This document shows, piece by piece, positions 9,801 through 19,492 of a stretch of 64,000 nucleotides of DNA. A program made the translations under genes and the position numbers. Positions within the stretch are counted from its first letter, which is position 1, and each line of letters opens with the position of its first letter. The notes below the pieces were generated by a model that was not told the origin of the DNA, did no database searches, and worked only from the letters and a program-made list of their open reading frames with translations. Origin of the DNA: Hoylesella shahii DSM 15611 = JCM 12083 (GTDB lineage Bacteria > Bacteroidota > Bacteroidia > Bacteroidales > Bacteroidaceae); NCBI RefSeq assembly GCF_000613445.1, contig NZ_BAIZ01000012.1, positions 1 to 64,000 on the forward strand, written 5' to 3'.

Positions 9801-9922
9801 CGCATGCCAACTGTTGCTACCACCATATTTATAGATTATTCTATAGAACTTATCTAACTATCCCTACTTGTCTGTCTTAATTGACCATCACACAACGAGG
9901 TCATCCTCTAAAATCAGAACCA

Positions 9923-10276
9923 ATGAACAATTTCACCCTCTTCTTTATGTACGACATGGTTTGGGTGTCGCTCCTGGCCATCATCTATGCCACTTACGCC
10001 TTGCTGTCTAAACCCAAAGGGGATAAGGCCGTGCGCCTAACCATTGGTTTTGCTTTTGCTTATTATCTGGTGTTTTTCTTGCTCTCGTTTGCTACAAGCA
10101 TAGCCACGGCCAAGGGTTTGTTTCTACTTGCACTCCTTCCTTTGTCTGCTTTGTGGTTTGCCTTTGCCCCTTATCGCAAAAGTAGGCGCATAAAACTTGT
10201 CGCATTGATATTGGCTGCACTCTATTGTGCATTTTATGGCCTTGTAATCCTGTTGCACGGCATGTCGAATATGTAG
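9923..10276 (+). CDS. Small integral membrane protein, unknown function
   Basis: 117 residues starting MNNFTLFFMYDMVW. There appear to be four hydrophobic segments (about residues 8-26, 39-60, 64-78 and 90-112), with positive residues between them (SKPKGDKAVR, PYRKSRRIK) that predict topology. No recognisable domain. It sits between the CxxC lipoprotein and the tRNA gene on the same strand. A stretch of 122 nt upstream shows no clear promoter. Judged real on length, membrane pattern and clean codon use. Confidence 0.6.
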   Translation: MNNFTLFFMYDMVWVSLLAIIYATYALLSKPKGDKAVRLTIGFAFAYYLVFFLLSFATSIATAKGLFLLALLPLSALWFAFAPYRKSRRIKLVALILAALYCAFYGLVILLHGMSNM

Positions 10277-10314
10277 CATTTTATGGCACAAACATCAACA
10301 AAAGTGACGTTTTA

Positions 10315-10346
10315 TTTTGCATTGTGCGTCTTTTAACGTACCTTTG
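10315..10346 (+). promoter_or_regulatory. Promoter of the tRNA-Arg gene
   Basis: TTTTGC at 10315-10320 and TACCTTTG at 10339-10346 are 18 nt apart, about 18 nt before the tRNA 5' end. Confidence 0.75.
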
Positions 10347-10363
10347 CACCACATTCATTTAGG

Positions 10364-10435
10364 GCTTCCATAGTTCAATGGATAGAACGTAGGTTTCCTA
10401 AACCTTTGATCCGGGTTCGATTCCCGGTGGAAGTA
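10364..10435 (+). tRNA. tRNA-Arg (anticodon CCT)
   Basis: Cloverleaf visible: acceptor GCTTCCA pairs with TGGAAGT (G-T wobble at the end), D-arm TAGTTCAATGGATAGAAC, anticodon loop TTCCTAA, and T-arm CCGGG TTCGATT CCCGG. Discriminator A. The 3' CCA is not encoded. It reads AGG codons. Confidence 0.95.
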
Positions 10436-10517
10436 CAAAGGGCGAGCAAACTATTTAAAGATGAAGTTCTGCTAAAGGTTTCTCCCTTTGGTCTCTCTTC
10501 AAGCAGAGAATTAGCCA

Positions 10518-10566
10518 AATGCCTTGCCATCCTGATGCAAATAAGGGGTGGCAAGGCATTGTTTTT
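10518..10566 (+). terminator. Intrinsic terminator downstream of tRNA-Arg
   Basis: A 12-bp stem AATGCCTTGCCA / TGGCAAGGCATT, then GTTTTTT. It lies about 80 nt past the tRNA and 40 nt from the convergent alkyltransferase gene. Confidence 0.85.
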
Positions 10567-10606
10567 TCTTGTTTCAACGTAGCGAAAACACCCGTTCTTT
10601 GTGTCT

Positions 10607-11223
10607 TCATTCATACGCTTTAGGTGGCGAAATACTGCCACGCTCTACATTGAGCAAAAACGCTTTCTTTTTCAGTCCGCCCGCATAGCCTGTTAGTGCG
10701 CCATTTGCGCCTATTACACGGTGACAAGGTATGATTATGCTGATGGGATTGCTTCCCACTGCTTGTCCCACTGCTTGAGCCGACATGCGCCCCGAGGCGT
10801 TTTGTTTGGCTAGGTGTGCGGCCAAAGCGCCGTAGGTAGTGGTTTGGGCGTGGGGTATGGCCAGCAATTGTTGCCAAACGGCTTGCTGAAACGCTGTTCC
10901 CTGAGGCCGAAGGGTGGGCGTTTACCTGGGTCTTGACCTCCAAAATAGCGCGCGAGCCACGTTTGCACTTCTTTAAACAGGGGCAATTGGGGGGCTTCGT
11001 GCCATGCCACCGTGGTTGTATGCACCGCTTTTGTGTCTTCAAAATGCAGCGCGGTGAGTGCTTCGCCATCGCTTTCAAGGCGCAATGTGCCTAGGGGCGA
11101 AGGCACATCAAGATAGAATCGGCTTGTTTGTGCCTTGTTAATGGACTGTTGTTGCATGCTGCTTTTGGGTATTGTGGGGTGTTGCTCGCCCTGTAATGTT
11201 GGTTGTATGCTGTTGTGTTGCAT
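10607..11223 (-). CDS. Methylated-DNA--protein-cysteine S-methyltransferase, one apparent frameshift
   Basis: About 205 residues after repair. Removes O6-alkyl groups from guanine onto its own cysteine. The active site IIIPCHRVIGANGALTGYAGG is present, with the arginine-finger region upstream. The N-terminal ribonuclease-like domain reads DVPSPLGTLRLESDGEALTAL. The frame breaks near 10915: adding one base in CGCCC(N)ACCC joins DPGKRP to TLRPQGTAFQQAVWQ. A later start (MQQQSINKAQ, 11157) is possible. Convergent with the tRNA; a GC-perfect hairpin lies between its start and the sialate esterase gene. Confidence 0.85.
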
Positions 11224-11261
11224 AAGTAAAGTTTATCCACAAGATTTTTTCTAAATTGTTA

Positions 11262-11310
11262 GGGGCTGTTTTGTGGCTTTACATTCGCTGTATAGCCACA
11301 AAACAGCCCC
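11262..11310. terminator. Bidirectional hairpin, probable terminator of the sialate esterase gene
   Basis: A perfect 17-bp stem GGGGCTGTTTTGTGGCT (11262-11278) / AGCCACAAAACAGCCCC (11294-11310). U-richness after the stem is modest on the minus strand. Confidence 0.65.
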
Positions 11311-11385
11311 ATGTTATTTATTGTGCTTGTTGGGTTTAGCCCCAATCAAGTTGTTCTGGCAAGTAAAGATTTCACGACCTAGGGC

Positions 11386-13463
11386 CTAATGCTCCACTTC
11401 CACCCTGAAAGTGGAAGCAGGCAGTGCGTCGCCGTTCACCAAATTGGCCCGTGTAAAGGGCTGCCATGCATAGCGCACAAAGGCAGGATGGGCACTTGTG
11501 GACACTTCAGCCTAACCTCTTCGTTGTGAATGGTGGCTTCGGCAGGGTAGAACACCTCGTCGTAGCCAGCCACTTCGAATGTGCGAGGCGCTTGGCCATC
11601 GGCAGTTTTCAGTTTGTTAGCCCAATTAAAGTACACGCACACCTCGCCATCATTCTGCACAACGGCACGTTGCACGTTGGGTCCGCAGGGTGTAAGCTGT
11701 TTGAAATTGTACTGATGATAAAGGGCGAGGTTGGCCAATCGTTTGCCGATAGGGTATTTTTTGCGTGGATGCACATCGAGCGAGTCGCCCACATCGCTGC
11801 TCACGGCCATGTAAACATAGGGCAGGGTGTTGGCCATCTGTCGCTGACTATTGCGGAACCACGGCCACGAAGGGCGGTTGATGCTAGACAATTGCACCAT
11901 GTAGACAGGCAATTGGGCGTTGTTCCAATTGGTTCGCCACGAGTTTAGCAAAAGCGAGAACAAGCGTTCGTGTATCTCCATGTTTTCGGCATTCGACTCG
12001 CCTTGATACCATATAACGCCATTGATGGGGTATTGGGCAAGCGGTCGGATGGCTGCATCGAAGAGATAGGTGGGCTGATAGGGGTGCATTTGCAACTTAT
12101 CTGTAGCTTTGGCGATGTTTTTTCGCATGCGTTGCACCACCCATGGCATCACCATCACATTGTCTTTAAAACGGTCGTTCAGCAGTTCGGGATATTCGTC
12201 TTCAAGCGTTTGGCGGTCAATCCACGATTCGGTAGTGCTTCCGCCCACAGCATTAACAATAATACCGATGGGAATGTTCAGCATTTGGCGCAGGCTTTTA
12301 GCAAAATAATAAGCCACGGCCGACACACCGCCCATGTTCTTAGACGTGGCTTGTTGCCAGCCATTGCAGCGCATATACTGCAGGTTATTGGTAGAGTCGA
12401 GTGCTTGTTGCGACCATTCGGTGTTGTCGGTATCCCATCTTGGCACCATGTTAAGCACGCGCAGGTTGGGGTCGTCTGCTATTGCGAGCGCCTCTTTGCC
12501 CTGTTCGTCGCTGGCTAAGGGGAAGGCCATGTTGCTTTGTCCCGAGCAGAGCCACACCTCTCCGGCCACAATATTTTTAAATTTGAGTGTTCGTTTTTCG
12601 CTTGTTATGGTGAGGGTGTAGGCTTTTCCCATGCGTGGAGCGGCAAAGAGCAAGCGCCATGTGCCATCGTTTTTGGTCACGGTGCTGGTTTTGTCGTTGC
12701 CAAACGAGCCCGTAACCACTTGTCCGGCGTTGGCTGTGCCATACACTTCAAAGTTGCGTTCGCGTCTCACCACCATGTTATCCGAGAACACCATTGGCAT
12801 TTTCAGTCCGCCATAGTTGCCTGTTAGTGCTTGGTAAACCACGCGTGCCAGCACGCCAGCGCCGGCTTTGTTGGGATGCAGCCCGTCGGGAAGCATTTGT
12901 GGATAGGGCAACAGCGGATTGTAAAAGTCGATAAGATGTGCGCCAGTGCTTTTAGCCACGCGCACGATAGAAGCCTGGATGAGCTTATGCCAATCGCGTG
13001 TGCCAGCCACAAAGCGGTGATGGCGGTGAGATATGGGGCTCATCTTGGCGATGTAGAACTTGGCATTGGGGTTGGCGTCTTTAAAGGCGCGAATAAGTGC
13101 GATGTAGTCTTTGGTAAAGTCGTCTCTGAAAAACGGCCAGTTGCGTGGGTCGGTGTCGTTGATGCCTAGGTGTATCACCACTATATCGGGTTTGAAAGCC
13201 AGTGCGTTTTTGTAGGCTTCTTGCTGTATATAAGGGCGATGTCCGCGCGAAAGGAGGGTTGCACCCGAGTGCCCAAAGTTGCGCACGTTATAATTTTGAC
13301 CCAATAGTGTTTGCAATTGGGCTGGATAAGAATCGGTTACGGGGTTCGAAAGCCCGTAGCCGTAAGTGATGCTGTTGCCAACGCAGGCCACGCGAAGCGG
13401 TTCAGCGGCGAAACTTGCTAAGGCAAGGGCGAATAATAAAAGGGTGATGAGGGGGCTTCGCAT
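11386..13463 (-). CDS. Two-domain sialate O-acetylesterase (GDSL + SIAE), one apparent frameshift near the end
   Basis: About 692 residues, signal peptide MRSPLITLLLFALALASFAA. The N-terminal SGNH/GDSL hydrolase has VACVGNSITYGYG, GHSGATLL, LGINDTD and DGLHPNKAG (residues 25-215). The C-terminal sialate 9-O-acetylesterase domain has LCSGQSNMAFP (about 310), VGGSTTESW, IWYQGESNAEN and DVHPRKKYPIGKRLA. Double-esterase enzymes of this plan in oral Bacteroidetes (NanS type) strip acetyl groups from sialic acid so that sialidase can act. The frame breaks near 11487 (GTG(G)CCCAT); repair continues the protein to a stop at 11386 with QPFTRANLVNGDALP. Octamer repeats lie upstream of its start. Confidence 0.88.
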
Positions 13464-13502
13464 TGTTTAAAAATAAAAGAACTTTTAAAGGGGAAAGGGT
13501 GA

Positions 13503-13592
13503 AAAAGGAGTAAAGTAGTAAAGTAGTAAAGTACTACTTACTACTTACTACTTACTACTTTCTACTTTCTACTTCCTCCTTTCTCCTTTCCT
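13503..13592. repeat. Palindromic AGTAGTAA / TTACTACT microsatellite
   Basis: Degenerate AGTAGTAA-type units switch at AGTACT (13530-13535) into their complement TTACTACT, then drift to CTTTCTAC and CCTCCTTT. The tract lies between the M20 peptidase stop and the sialate esterase start. The same word forms the long tract at 36.8 kb. Confidence 0.85.
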
Positions 13593-13601
13593 ACTCAAAG
13601 T

Positions 13602-14960
13602 TTAAATCTTATCGTATTCCAAGTGGAAGTTCACCACGGCCTCGATACCTTTGCGGAACATGCTTAGGGGCATGTTTTCGTTAGGCGAGTGGATGGCGTT
13701 AGACTCTAGACCGAAGCCCATGAGGATGGTTTTAACACCCAGAATGCGTTCGAAGGTAGAGATGATGGGGATGCTTCCGCCCAAACGAACGGCCAACGGG
13801 CGCTTGCCAAACACCATTTCTACGCCACGTTCGGCAGCTTGATAAGCAGGCAGGTCGATGGGGCAAACATAACCCTGACCACCATGGAGGTACTTGATAT
13901 CTACCTTCACCGATTTGGGGGCAACGCGTTTGAAATAGTCTACCACCAATTGGGCCACCTCTTGATAGTCTTGATTGGGCACCAGTCGGCACGATAGTTT
14001 GGCGTAAGCCTTAGAGGGGATAACCGTTTTAGCACCATCGCCTGTGTAGCCACCCCAAATACCGCACACGTCGAACGAGGGACGCAGACCCGTGCGCTCA
14101 AGCGTGGTGTAGCCTTTCTCACCAAATAGGTCGTCTACCTCAATAGATTTCTTGTAGGCTTCCAAATCGAGCGGAATGCTTGCAAGCATCTTGCGTTCGT
14201 CGTCGCTGGCCTCTTCCACCTTGTCGTAGAAGCCAGGGAAAAGAATTTTTCCATCCTCGTTGGTTACGTCGGCAATGAGTTTGCACAGCACGTTGATGGG
14301 GTTGGCAATGGCGCCACCATAATGTCCAGAGTGTACATCGCGGTTGGGGCCAGTTACTTCAATCTGCCAGTAGGCAATACCGCGCAGACCAGTGGTGAGT
14401 GTAGGAATGTCTTCGCCAACCATACTGGTGTCCGACACCAGGATAACGTCGCATTTTAGCAGTTCTTTATGCTTCTCGATGAAAGCGCCCAGACTGGGTG
14501 AACCCACCTCTTCTTCGCCCTCAAGGATGAATTTGATGTTATGTTTCAGCAAGTTGTTTTTCACAACATACTCGAAAGCCTTAGCTTGAATAAACGATTG
14601 ACCTTTATCGTCGTCGGCACCACGCGCCCAAATATGTCCGTCGCGCACCTCAGCTTCAAAGGGTTCGCTCTTCCAAAGTTCGAAAGGTTCGGCGGGCATC
14701 ACGTCGTAATGGCCGTAGATGAGCACTGTTTTAGCATTGGGGTCAACAATCTTTTCTCCGTAAACCATGGGGTTGCCATCCGAAGGCATCACCTCGGCGC
14801 GGTCTACACCCGCCATCAATAGTAGTTCTTTCCATCTTTCGGCGCAGCGTAGCATGTCGGGTTTGTGCGCTTGTTGTGCGCTAACACTGGGTATGCGGAT
14901 AAGGCTGAACAGCTCATCGAGCATACGTTCTTCGTTCTCTTGAATATACTTCTTTATCAT
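13602..14960 (-). CDS. M20 family metallo-dipeptidase
   Basis: 452 residues, cytoplasmic, no signal peptide. A zinc peptidase of the ArgE/DapE/CPG2 family. Metal-site motifs: VLIYGHYDVMPAE (about residue 88), WARGADDDKGQ, ILEGEEEVGSPS with the catalytic Glu, and IHSPNEN near the end supplying the last His. The dimerisation domain carries the DVHSGHYGG insert. Full length and intact. It begins 330 nt from the next upstream gene and probably forms its own transcript. The likely substrate is dipeptides; acetylated amino acids are possible. Confidence 0.9.
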   Translation of the reverse strand: MIKKYIQENEERMLDELFSLIRIPSVSAQQAHKPDMLRCAERWKELLLMAGVDRAEVMPSDGNPMVYGEKIVDPNAKTVLIYGHYDVMPAEPFELWKSEPFEAEVRDGHIWARGADDDKGQSFIQAKAFEYVVKNNLLKHNIKFILEGEEEVGSPSLGAFIEKHKELLKCDVILVSDTSMVGEDIPTLTTGLRGIAYWQIEVTGPNRDVHSGHYGGAIANPINVLCKLIADVTNEDGKILFPGFYDKVEEASDDERKMLASIPLDLEAYKKSIEVDDLFGEKGYTTLERTGLRPSFDVCGIWGGYTGDGAKTVIPSKAYAKLSCRLVPNQDYQEVAQLVVDYFKRVAPKSVKVDIKYLHGGQGYVCPIDLPAYQAAERGVEMVFGKRPLAVRLGGSIPIISTFERILGVKTILMGFGLESNAIHSPNENMPLSMFRKGIEAVVNFHLEYDKI

Positions 14961-15138
14961 TTTACAATTTATTTTTGGGATAATATTGTTAGGTTATGTA
15001 TTGTTTTTACAAGTAGTGGGTTGTTGCGTTGTGTGGCGTTTGGCCTTGTGTTGCATCCTTGTGCCACGCCCTTACCCCCACATTGCTTCAAAGTTACGCC
15101 TTTTATTTGTGTTTTTTGCTAATTACATATTTATTAAC

Positions 15139-15191
15139 AAAAACGCCTTAAGGGCGCAATGCTGCCCTTAAGGCTGTGCATTGCGCCCTTA
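15139..15191 (-). terminator. Intrinsic terminator of the 15290-15772 membrane gene
   Basis: A stem of 13 bp, TAAGGGCGCAATG / CATTGCGCCCTTA, with an inner CCTTAAGG-type repeat. The minus strand then reads AGGCGTTTTTG. The rest of 14961-15289 has no gene. Confidence 0.8.
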
Positions 15192-15289
15192 TATGCTTGT
15201 GAACAAGGCCTATACGTGGCCAGCTGTGCCCTATGCAGATGAAGTGGATGCGCTGATAAAGCTAGCGGTTAGGCTTGCGTTGCATCTTG

Positions 15290-15772
15290 TTATTGTTCGG
15301 CATCGAGCGGTTTGGAGGTTACTTTGCGCACTTTCCACACTGCCCACAAGGCGCCTAACACCGATGCAGCAGCTGTTGCAGCCATCATGGTGGTGTTTAT
15401 TTCGTCGGCATTGATGCAGGTGATGGAGGTGGTGCCAGCGCACAAGCACATGGCTATTGCCACAGCAACCCACGAAAAGGCCAGTTTTTTGGCTCGCTGA
15501 ACAGGGGCTGTTCCCACCATGGCAACAACAAAGACGTAATATTTATACCATATAAATAGCGAGGAGAGCACAATTGATACGCCACCTTCATCGTGCATGC
15601 CTGTGAGCAGACGGGGCATAAAAGCACCATAAGCCAAGTGAACGATGGACATGCCGAGAAAGGCCAAAGGCAACATCAGCGCCCAACGTAGTGATGCCGG
15701 TAGGCGTCTAACCATCATGAGGTCGTAATTCTGGTCAACATCAATTGCAATTTTCTTTTTGTTATTTTCCAT
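15290..15772 (-). CDS. Integral membrane protein, unknown function
   Basis: 160 residues starting MENNKKKIAIDVDQNYDLMMVRRLP. Four hydrophobic stretches can be seen (LRWALMLPLAFLGMSIVHL, VLSSLFIWYKYYVFVVAM, FSWVAVAIAMCLCAG, TMMAATAAASVLGALWAV). The N-terminus is charged and a basic C-terminal tail (VRKVTSKPLDAEQ) follows. No family recognised. Isolated: a terminator follows it, and a 1.2-kb gene-free region lies upstream. The acidic-then-hydrophobic layout recalls small DUF-type membrane proteins of Bacteroidales, but no name is assigned. Confidence 0.65.
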   Translation of the reverse strand: MENNKKKIAIDVDQNYDLMMVRRLPASLRWALMLPLAFLGMSIVHLAYGAFMPRLLTGMHDEGGVSIVLSSLFIWYKYYVFVVAMVGTAPVQRAKKLAFSWVAVAIAMCLCAGTTSITCINADEINTTMMAATAAASVLGALWAVWKVRKVTSKPLDAEQ

Positions 15773-16969
15773 TTTTCTATGTATTATTTTTAAATTAATC
15801 GTCTATTTTGATTTGGCTTTGGCCTTTGCTCTAAGGGGGGGTGTAAGGGGGTGGTGTTTTTGCCTGTCGGCTTGCGCGTTTGTAGCGGCGCAAAGGGTGC
15901 TGCTAAGCCGCGACAAGGCTTTGTGCTTACGTATCGACCACAAAATTTGCTTGCAAAGGTAATATTATTTGGAGATTATACAGGGAGATTGCAATATATT
16001 TTTACTCCTGTTGTAGCAATATGCCTGCAAAACCCCACTTGCCCCCTACGCTTAAGTAAAGGGTAAGAGCTAGTGGAATGGCGATGTTGGTAAAAATAAT
16101 TTACAAAGTGCGTGCGTCTTCTCACCTCCTTCTAGACAAAAAACACTGCTAAATGCTATGTAAAAGCACAATTATGCTTGAAGTTCGAAACACGTTTTGC
16201 GAGAAAATGAGCGCCATTTTTGCCATTTACTATGCTTTTGCGTTTCTATTTTCAGAAAAAAGCGCCCAATTTGAGCAGGGCAAAACAAGCATTTTACGGT
16301 TCTTTTTCTTGCATACAGCACGAAATAATATGCATCTAGCCTTGTATTTTGCTGCATTTAGCCTTGCATTTTGCTGCATTTAGCCCTGCATTTAGCAGCA
16401 TTTAACCTCGCATTTAGCAGCATTTAGCTGTGCGTTTAGCAGCAAAACGCAAGGTAAAAACATAGAAAACGCAGTATTAACCCCCTTTTTTCGACCAATC
16501 ACACATAAAAATACAATTTGCGCCTTGTATGCAGGGCAAACACCTACTTGCCATGAATGGCGCTCGTTATAGGCGACAAAAGGGGCGTTTTAGGTCTGTT
16601 TTGTGTGTAATATGCAGAAAACCAATTGGTTATAAGTTTATAAAATACGCCAGAATTTGCAGCCAAGGCCCAGAATTTTTACAGAGAGGGCACTCATAAT
16701 GTTAAAATTTAGTAGAAAAGTTTTACAATATTGGCGTTCGCATCCTTGTGTTGTGCTGTGGGTGAGCGTTGTTGTGCGCCCTGTTAGCGTTAAGAGCCAT
16801 TTAGAGTTGATGTATTGTTGAGCACATTGCCTGTGTTATTCTTGATGGCGAAGTGCACTGCACCAAACGAATAATACAGGCAAGATGAAAACAAGCAACC
16901 GAAAGATGAGCTAGAAGCAACAAACACAATATAAACATGTTATAAGTGTTTGTTCGACCGATTGGGCGG
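15773..16969. other. Gene-free region holding repeat island 1
   Basis: No convincing gene on either strand. 16200-16720 is the repeat module described separately. 15830-15950 is G/C-rich simple sequence; 16500-16680 and 16720-16960 show no feature I can support. Confidence 0.7.
16331..16475. repeat. 22-bp (2 x 11-bp) helically phased tandem repeat, island 1
   Basis: Six to seven degenerate 22-bp units such as TTGCATTTTGCTGCATTTAG + CC, each made of two 11-bp half units (TGCATTTAGCN). The T/A tracts recur every 11 bp. Flanking block GGCACTCATAATGTTAAA at 16689-16706 occurs inverted beside island 2. Confidence 0.85.
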
Positions 16970-18007
16970 TTAAAACTCGGTAACAAACTCTTCTAGCACG
17001 TGTCCGTCGTAGATTTCTTGTTTGGAAAGCACAAAATGTGGTGGGATGTCGATGGCCTTCGTGCCGTTGTTAACAGTGAAAGGAGCCGTTTCGCGGTGTA
17101 TCTCGTCGCAACAATTGGCCTCGATAAACGCCCGATGCACCGTGGCACCGCCCTCAACAATGAGCGTTTGCACCTGGTCTTGATACAGCTTAGAGAGCAA
17201 TTGGTCGATGGGCTGATGCCGATGCAACACCAGTCGGCGCGGGTTTTCGCCCCACCAATGGCGCGTGTTGAGTTCAGGATGTTCGCGTTCGTCGGTGGTT
17301 TTGCCCACCAGTATGGCGTCGCATTCGGCCCTAAGCTTATGCGAAAGCATTTGGGTGAATGGCGAAGAGATGGCCAACGCCTGCTGCTGAAGGTCGATAA
17401 AGCCGTTAGCTGTTTGCGCCCATTTCAGGATAACGTAGGGACGATGGTGGCGTTGATACACCATAAACGGGCGATTAAGCGCCAAACACGCCTTCTCGAG
17501 CACCCCAACAACAACCTCGATGCCCGCTTGTCGTAGTTTTTCGATGCCTCGACCCTGCACCTTAGCGTAGGGGTCGACACATCCCACCACCACGCGAGGC
17601 ACGCCTTTGGCGATGATGAGGTCGGCACAGGGCGGCGTTTTGCCGTGGTGTGCGCAGGGTTCAAGACTAACATAGAGCGTAGCCTGTGGCAAAAGGGCTT
17701 CGTCTTGAGACTTAACCGATGCAAAAGCGTTAACCTCTGCATGGGCTTCTCCATAGTGTGCGTGGTAGCCTTCGCCAATAATTCTACCCCGATAAACAAT
17801 CACTGCCCCCACCATGGGGTTGGGTTTAGCACCAAGCAGTCCGCATTTAGCGAGCTGTAAGCATCTTTGCATGTAGCGTTTGTCGGCAGTTTGTTCAGCA
17901 CAAGGTGATGTTTCGGTTATGGCTTGAGTCGTATTGGTGGCGTTTATAGCGACCTTTTCGGCTTGAGGCAACCATTTTTCCGTGTCGTTCACATTGCTAT
18001 TATCCAT
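16970..18007 (-). CDS. ribD: Riboflavin biosynthesis deaminase/reductase
   Basis: 345 residues. Bifunctional diaminohydroxyphosphoribosylaminopyrimidine deaminase and 5-amino-6-(5-phosphoribosylamino)uracil reductase, two steps of riboflavin synthesis. The deaminase zinc site is HAEVNAF and EPCAHHGKTPPCADLI; the substrate loop is GAKPNPMVGAVIV. The reductase half includes VILKWAQTANGFID, AILVGKTTDEREHPELNTR and LIVEGGATVHRAF. The 45-residue N-terminal extension is not family-like, so the true start is uncertain: 18007 (MDNSNVND) or 18031 (MAAKIRKK), the latter sharing its CATG with the divergent prmC start. Intact. Confidence 0.92.
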   Translation of the reverse strand: MDNSNVNDTEKWLPQAEKVAINATNTTQAITETSPCAEQTADKRYMQRCLQLAKCGLLGAKPNPMVGAVIVYRGRIIGEGYHAHYGEAHAEVNAFASVKSQDEALLPQATLYVSLEPCAHHGKTPPCADLIIAKGVPRVVVGCVDPYAKVQGRGIEKLRQAGIEVVVGVLEKACLALNRPFMVYQRHHRPYVILKWAQTANGFIDLQQQALAISSPFTQMLSHKLRAECDAILVGKTTDEREHPELNTRHWWGENPRRLVLHRHQPIDQLLSKLYQDQVQTLIVEGGATVHRAFIEANCCDEIHRETAPFTVNNGTKAIDIPPHFVLSKQEIYDGHVLEEFVTEF

Positions 18008-18016
18008 TTTTTTTCT

Positions 18017-18024
18017 TATTTTTG
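18017..18024 (+). promoter_or_regulatory. Predicted -7 promoter box for prmC
   Basis: TATTTTTG ends 5 nt before the prmC ATG at 18030. With normal spacing, transcription would begin at or next to the start codon, so prmC may be leaderless. Confidence 0.5.
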
Positions 18025-18029
18025 CAGCC

Positions 18030-18878
18030 ATGACCTACCCCGAACTATGGCACCGTTTGTTGCCTCTTTACGATGAAGGCGAGGCCAAGGCTATTGTAAG
18101 GATGGTGCTTGACGTTGGCTTCGGATTGTCGTTGGCAGATGTTTATGCAGGCAAAGTTACACAATTATCGCAAGATGATACTAGTAAACTGCATAAAATG
18201 ATGGATAAACTATTGCAAGGTGTCCCCGTGCAGTATGTGCTTGGCTGTGCGCACTTTGCTGGTCGCTCGTTTTATGTGGCGAAAGGGGTGCTCATTCCGC
18301 GCCCCGAAACCGAGGAATTATGTGCTTGGATGGTGCAAGTTTGTGGCGAAATGGCCCGCGATGGTGGTGCTAAAACCCTCTTAGATGTGGGCACAGGCAG
18401 TGGATGCATTGCCATAACGATGGCGCTCGACTTGCCTCTGTGGCAGGTTTCGGCCATAGATGTTTCGCCTGTTGCATTGACTATTGCCAAGCATAACGCC
18501 GAACGGTTGTGCGCCAAGGTGCAATTTAGTGAACAAAATGCCCTTGACCTGCCTCGACACGATGCTGTTTGGGATGTGATTGTGAGCAATCCGCCTTACA
18601 TCATGCAGCGCGAGGCGCAACAGATGGAAGCCAATGTGTTGGAAAACGAACCCCATTTGGCCCTCTTTGTGCCCAACGAACAGCCCCTTTTGTTTTACGA
18701 GCATATTGCTCGATATGCCATGCACGCCTTAAAACCCGGTGGACACCTGTTTTTTGAAATCAATCCCCTGTTCCACCAGAATATGCAAAAGATGCTGGAA
18801 GAAATGGGATGGCAGGCGATAGAGACGCGCAACGACTGTTTCGGAAAGCAAAGAATGATGAAGGCAACGCGTGCTTGA
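18030..18878 (+). CDS. prmC: Release factor glutamine methyltransferase
   Basis: 282 residues. Methylates the GGQ glutamine of peptide release factors using SAM. The SAM motif is LLDVGTGSGCIAITMAL (about residue 115), the catalytic motif is VSNPPYI (about 187), and the N-terminal recognition helices include VPVQYVLGCAHFAGR and GVLIPRPETEEL. The start MTYPELWHRLLP is used because 16 further in-frame residues upstream overlap ribD and the promoter box. Divergent from ribD. recX and comF follow on the same strand. Confidence 0.95.
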   Translation: MTYPELWHRLLPLYDEGEAKAIVRMVLDVGFGLSLADVYAGKVTQLSQDDTSKLHKMMDKLLQGVPVQYVLGCAHFAGRSFYVAKGVLIPRPETEELCAWMVQVCGEMARDGGAKTLLDVGTGSGCIAITMALDLPLWQVSAIDVSPVALTIAKHNAERLCAKVQFSEQNALDLPRHDAVWDVIVSNPPYIMQREAQQMEANVLENEPHLALFVPNEQPLLFYEHIARYAMHALKPGGHLFFEINPLFHQNMQKMLEEMGWQAIETRNDCFGKQRMMKATRA

Positions 18879-19003
18879 GGGAGTGGCGTGGCCAAAGGGC
18901 GTATTTAAAAAAGGGCTTGATGGCTGCTTTTAGGGGTTAACAAGCAAACAGCCAATAGGCAAAACGATAACCAACGAACAACCAGTAAACTAAAAATCGA
19001 ATA

Positions 19004-19492
19004 ATGGAACACCAACAAAAAATGGTAACAGAAGAACAAGCACGCGCTAAACTTGCCGCGCTTTGTGCCAGGGCTGAACATTGTACAGGCGAGATGCGCG
19101 AGAAAATGTGGCGTTGGGGGTTGCCCGAAGATGCACAGCAGCGCATCATAAATTATCTTGTGACAAACAAATATATTGACGACGAGCGTTTTTGCCGCAT
19201 GTTTGTGCGTGATAAGATAACCTATAACCGATGGGGACGCCGAAAGGTGGAACAGGCTTTGATGGTTAAACGCATACCCAGCGAGGTGTATAAACCCGTG
19301 CTCGACGAGGTGGATGGCGAAGACTTTACGGCTATTTTGCGACCATTGCTCAATAGTAAACGTAAAACATTAAAGGCTGCCACCACCTACGAACTAAATA
19401 CGAAGCTGATGAAATTTGCCTTAAGTCGCGGCTTCGACATGGAAACCATACGCAAATGCCTAACCGATGTTGACGAATTGTTTGATGATTAG
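19004..19492 (+). CDS. recX: Regulatory protein RecX
   Basis: 162 residues. RecX family proteins bind RecA filaments and modulate recombination. Features: three-helix RecX repeats with CARAEHCTGEMREKMWRWG, IDDERFCRMFVRDKITYNRWG and LKAATTYELNTKLMKFALSRGF. Length is normal. Its end overlaps the comF start by 8 nt (TGATGATTAG), so the two are translationally coupled. Located 125 nt after prmC. Confidence 0.9.
   Translation: MEHQQKMVTEEQARAKLAALCARAEHCTGEMREKMWRWGLPEDAQQRIINYLVTNKYIDDERFCRMFVRDKITYNRWGRRKVEQALMVKRIPSEVYKPVLDEVDGEDFTAILRPLLNSKRKTLKAATTYELNTKLMKFALSRGFDMETIRKCLTDVDELFDD

Noticed and set aside
13503..13592. Terminator between M20 peptidase and sialate esterase genes
   Set aside because: The palindrome is low-complexity repeat DNA without a U-run; treated as a microsatellite.
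16331..16475. CRISPR-like array
   Set aside because: Units abut with no spacers, drift in sequence and have an 11/22-bp period; no cas genes are near.
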